Shown piece by piece: positions 4,608-5,038 of a stretch of 5,038 nt of DNA. The stretch is from Acidobacteriaceae bacterium (GTDB taxonomy: Bacteria; Acidobacteriota; Terriglobia; Terriglobales; Acidobacteriaceae). Each line of letters opens with the position of its first letter. Positions within the stretch are counted from its first letter, which is position 1. A program made the position numbers and the translations under genes. The notes beneath the pieces are model-generated. The model had not been told where the DNA came from, searched no databases, and was given only the letters and a program-made list of their open reading frames with translations. Location: contig JASHUH010000308.1 of NCBI GenBank assembly GCA_030040115.1, positions 1 through 5,038 of the forward strand, given 5' to 3'.

Positions 4608-5038
4608 TTGCGCGTGAAGCGTTTTCTGAATCCCTGGCCCGATGCGCCGTTGCCGCTCTGGATGATCTTCCCCGTCATCTTTGTAGCGCTCTACGCCAGC
4701 CATTTCCCCCTCCTCCGCATTCCCTATTACTGGGATGAGGCCGGCTACTACATCCCCGCCGCCTGGGATTTCTTCCGCACCGGCTCGCTCATACCCATTA
4801 CCACAGTCTCCAACGCCCATCCGCCGCTGCCCAGCATCTATCTCGCCCTGTGGTGGAAGCTCTCCGGCTTTTTGCCTGAAGTCACCCGCGAGGCCGTGCT
4901 CATAGTGACCGCGCTGGCGCTGCTTGCCGTGTGGCGCCTCTCCATGGCTCTCGTCGGCGTGATCTCGGTGGCTTTCTGGACGGTCCTGCTTACCGGCCTC
5001 TATCCCATCTGGTTTGCGCAAAGCTCACTTGCTCACGC
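4608..5038 (+). CDS. GT-C membrane glycosyltransferase, GT39/ArnT-like, N-terminal part
   Basis: The visible 143 residues are the start of a polytopic glycosyltransferase that uses a lipid-phosphate sugar donor on the outer face of the membrane (PMT/ArnT superfamily). A first membrane helix covers about residues 13-31. The first outward loop has YYWDEAGYY (40-48), with the Asp43-Glu44 pair expected at the catalytic or metal site. The family-like NAHPPLPSIYLALWW follows at 69-83. Two more hydrophobic helices lie at about 95-111 and 113-136. Full members usually have around 500 residues, so most of the protein is beyond the right edge. The likely start is the TTG at 4608, by ribosome-site spacing; GTG at 4614 or 4584 are alternatives that change the N-terminus by only a few residues. 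It lies 34 bases after the DUF3467 gene and is probably in the same transcript. Acceptor (lipid A, protein or other glycan) cannot be told from this part. Confidence 0.88.
   Translation, partial: MRVKRFLNPWPDAPLPLWMIFPVIFVALYASHFPLLRIPYYWDEAGYYIPAAWDFFRTGSLIPITTVSNAHPPLPSIYLALWWKLSGFLPEVTREAVLIVTALALLAVWRLSMALVGVISVAFWTVLLTGLYPIWFAQSSLAH

Noticed and set aside
4181..4678. Minus-strand frame of 165 codons over the DUF3467 gene
   Set aside because: The plus-strand DUF3467 match explains the region. The minus frame's end is made of repeat-encoded residues.
4566..5021. Minus-strand frame of 151 codons opposite the glycosyltransferase
   Set aside because: The plus strand has ribosome sites, membrane helices and the YYWDEAGYY and HPPL motifs. 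The minus translation is low-complexity and matches nothing.

Overview
The window is a GC-rich, densely packed bacterial chromosome segment. It carries a flagellar cluster on the left and a set of housekeeping or envelope genes on the right. The gene mix (flagellin divergent from flbD-motA-motB; a MagIII/COG2231-type DNA glycosylase; a DUF3467 protein beside a GT-C glycosyltransferase) and the short intergenic tandem repeats with a CTGA core suggest an acidobacterium (Acidobacteriota). That placement is inference; there is no rRNA or other strong phylogenetic marker here.

Layout. Positions 1-480 (minus) hold the N-terminal 160 residues of a flagellin whose C-terminus lies beyond the left edge. 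Positions 481-721 are a divergent control region with two good matches to the sigma-28 (FliA) promoter: one facing the flagellin (590-616, minus) and one facing flbD (673-699, plus). Next come flbD (722-1042), motA (1191-1964) and motB (1961-2776, overlapping motA by four bases), all on the plus strand. Flagellin, the SwrD/FlbD-type motor-power protein and the stator pair are therefore arranged as late flagellar genes that one sigma factor could switch on together.

Positions 2777-2964 are a non-coding gap between the convergent motB and yjbQ (2965-3381, minus). Divergent from yjbQ is a HhH-GPD DNA glycosylase related to MagIII (3444-4190, plus). It is followed by a DUF3467 protein (4268-4573, plus) and the start of a multi-membrane-pass GT39/ArnT-like glycosyltransferase that runs off the right edge (4608 onward, plus).

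The least expected structure is a set of short tandem repeats with a shared CTGA core in three separate intergenic gaps: heptamers at 1146-1173, octamers at 2782-2821 and 2947-2962, and heptamers at 4177-4225. In two gaps the repeats form inverted arms around about 95 to 135 bp of non-coding DNA, and in three cases an arm contains or touches a neighbouring gene's stop codon. They look like a family of small dispersed elements, comparable to the heptameric STRR repeats of cyanobacteria. I see no RNA genes, CRISPR arrays, transposases or convincing intrinsic terminators.
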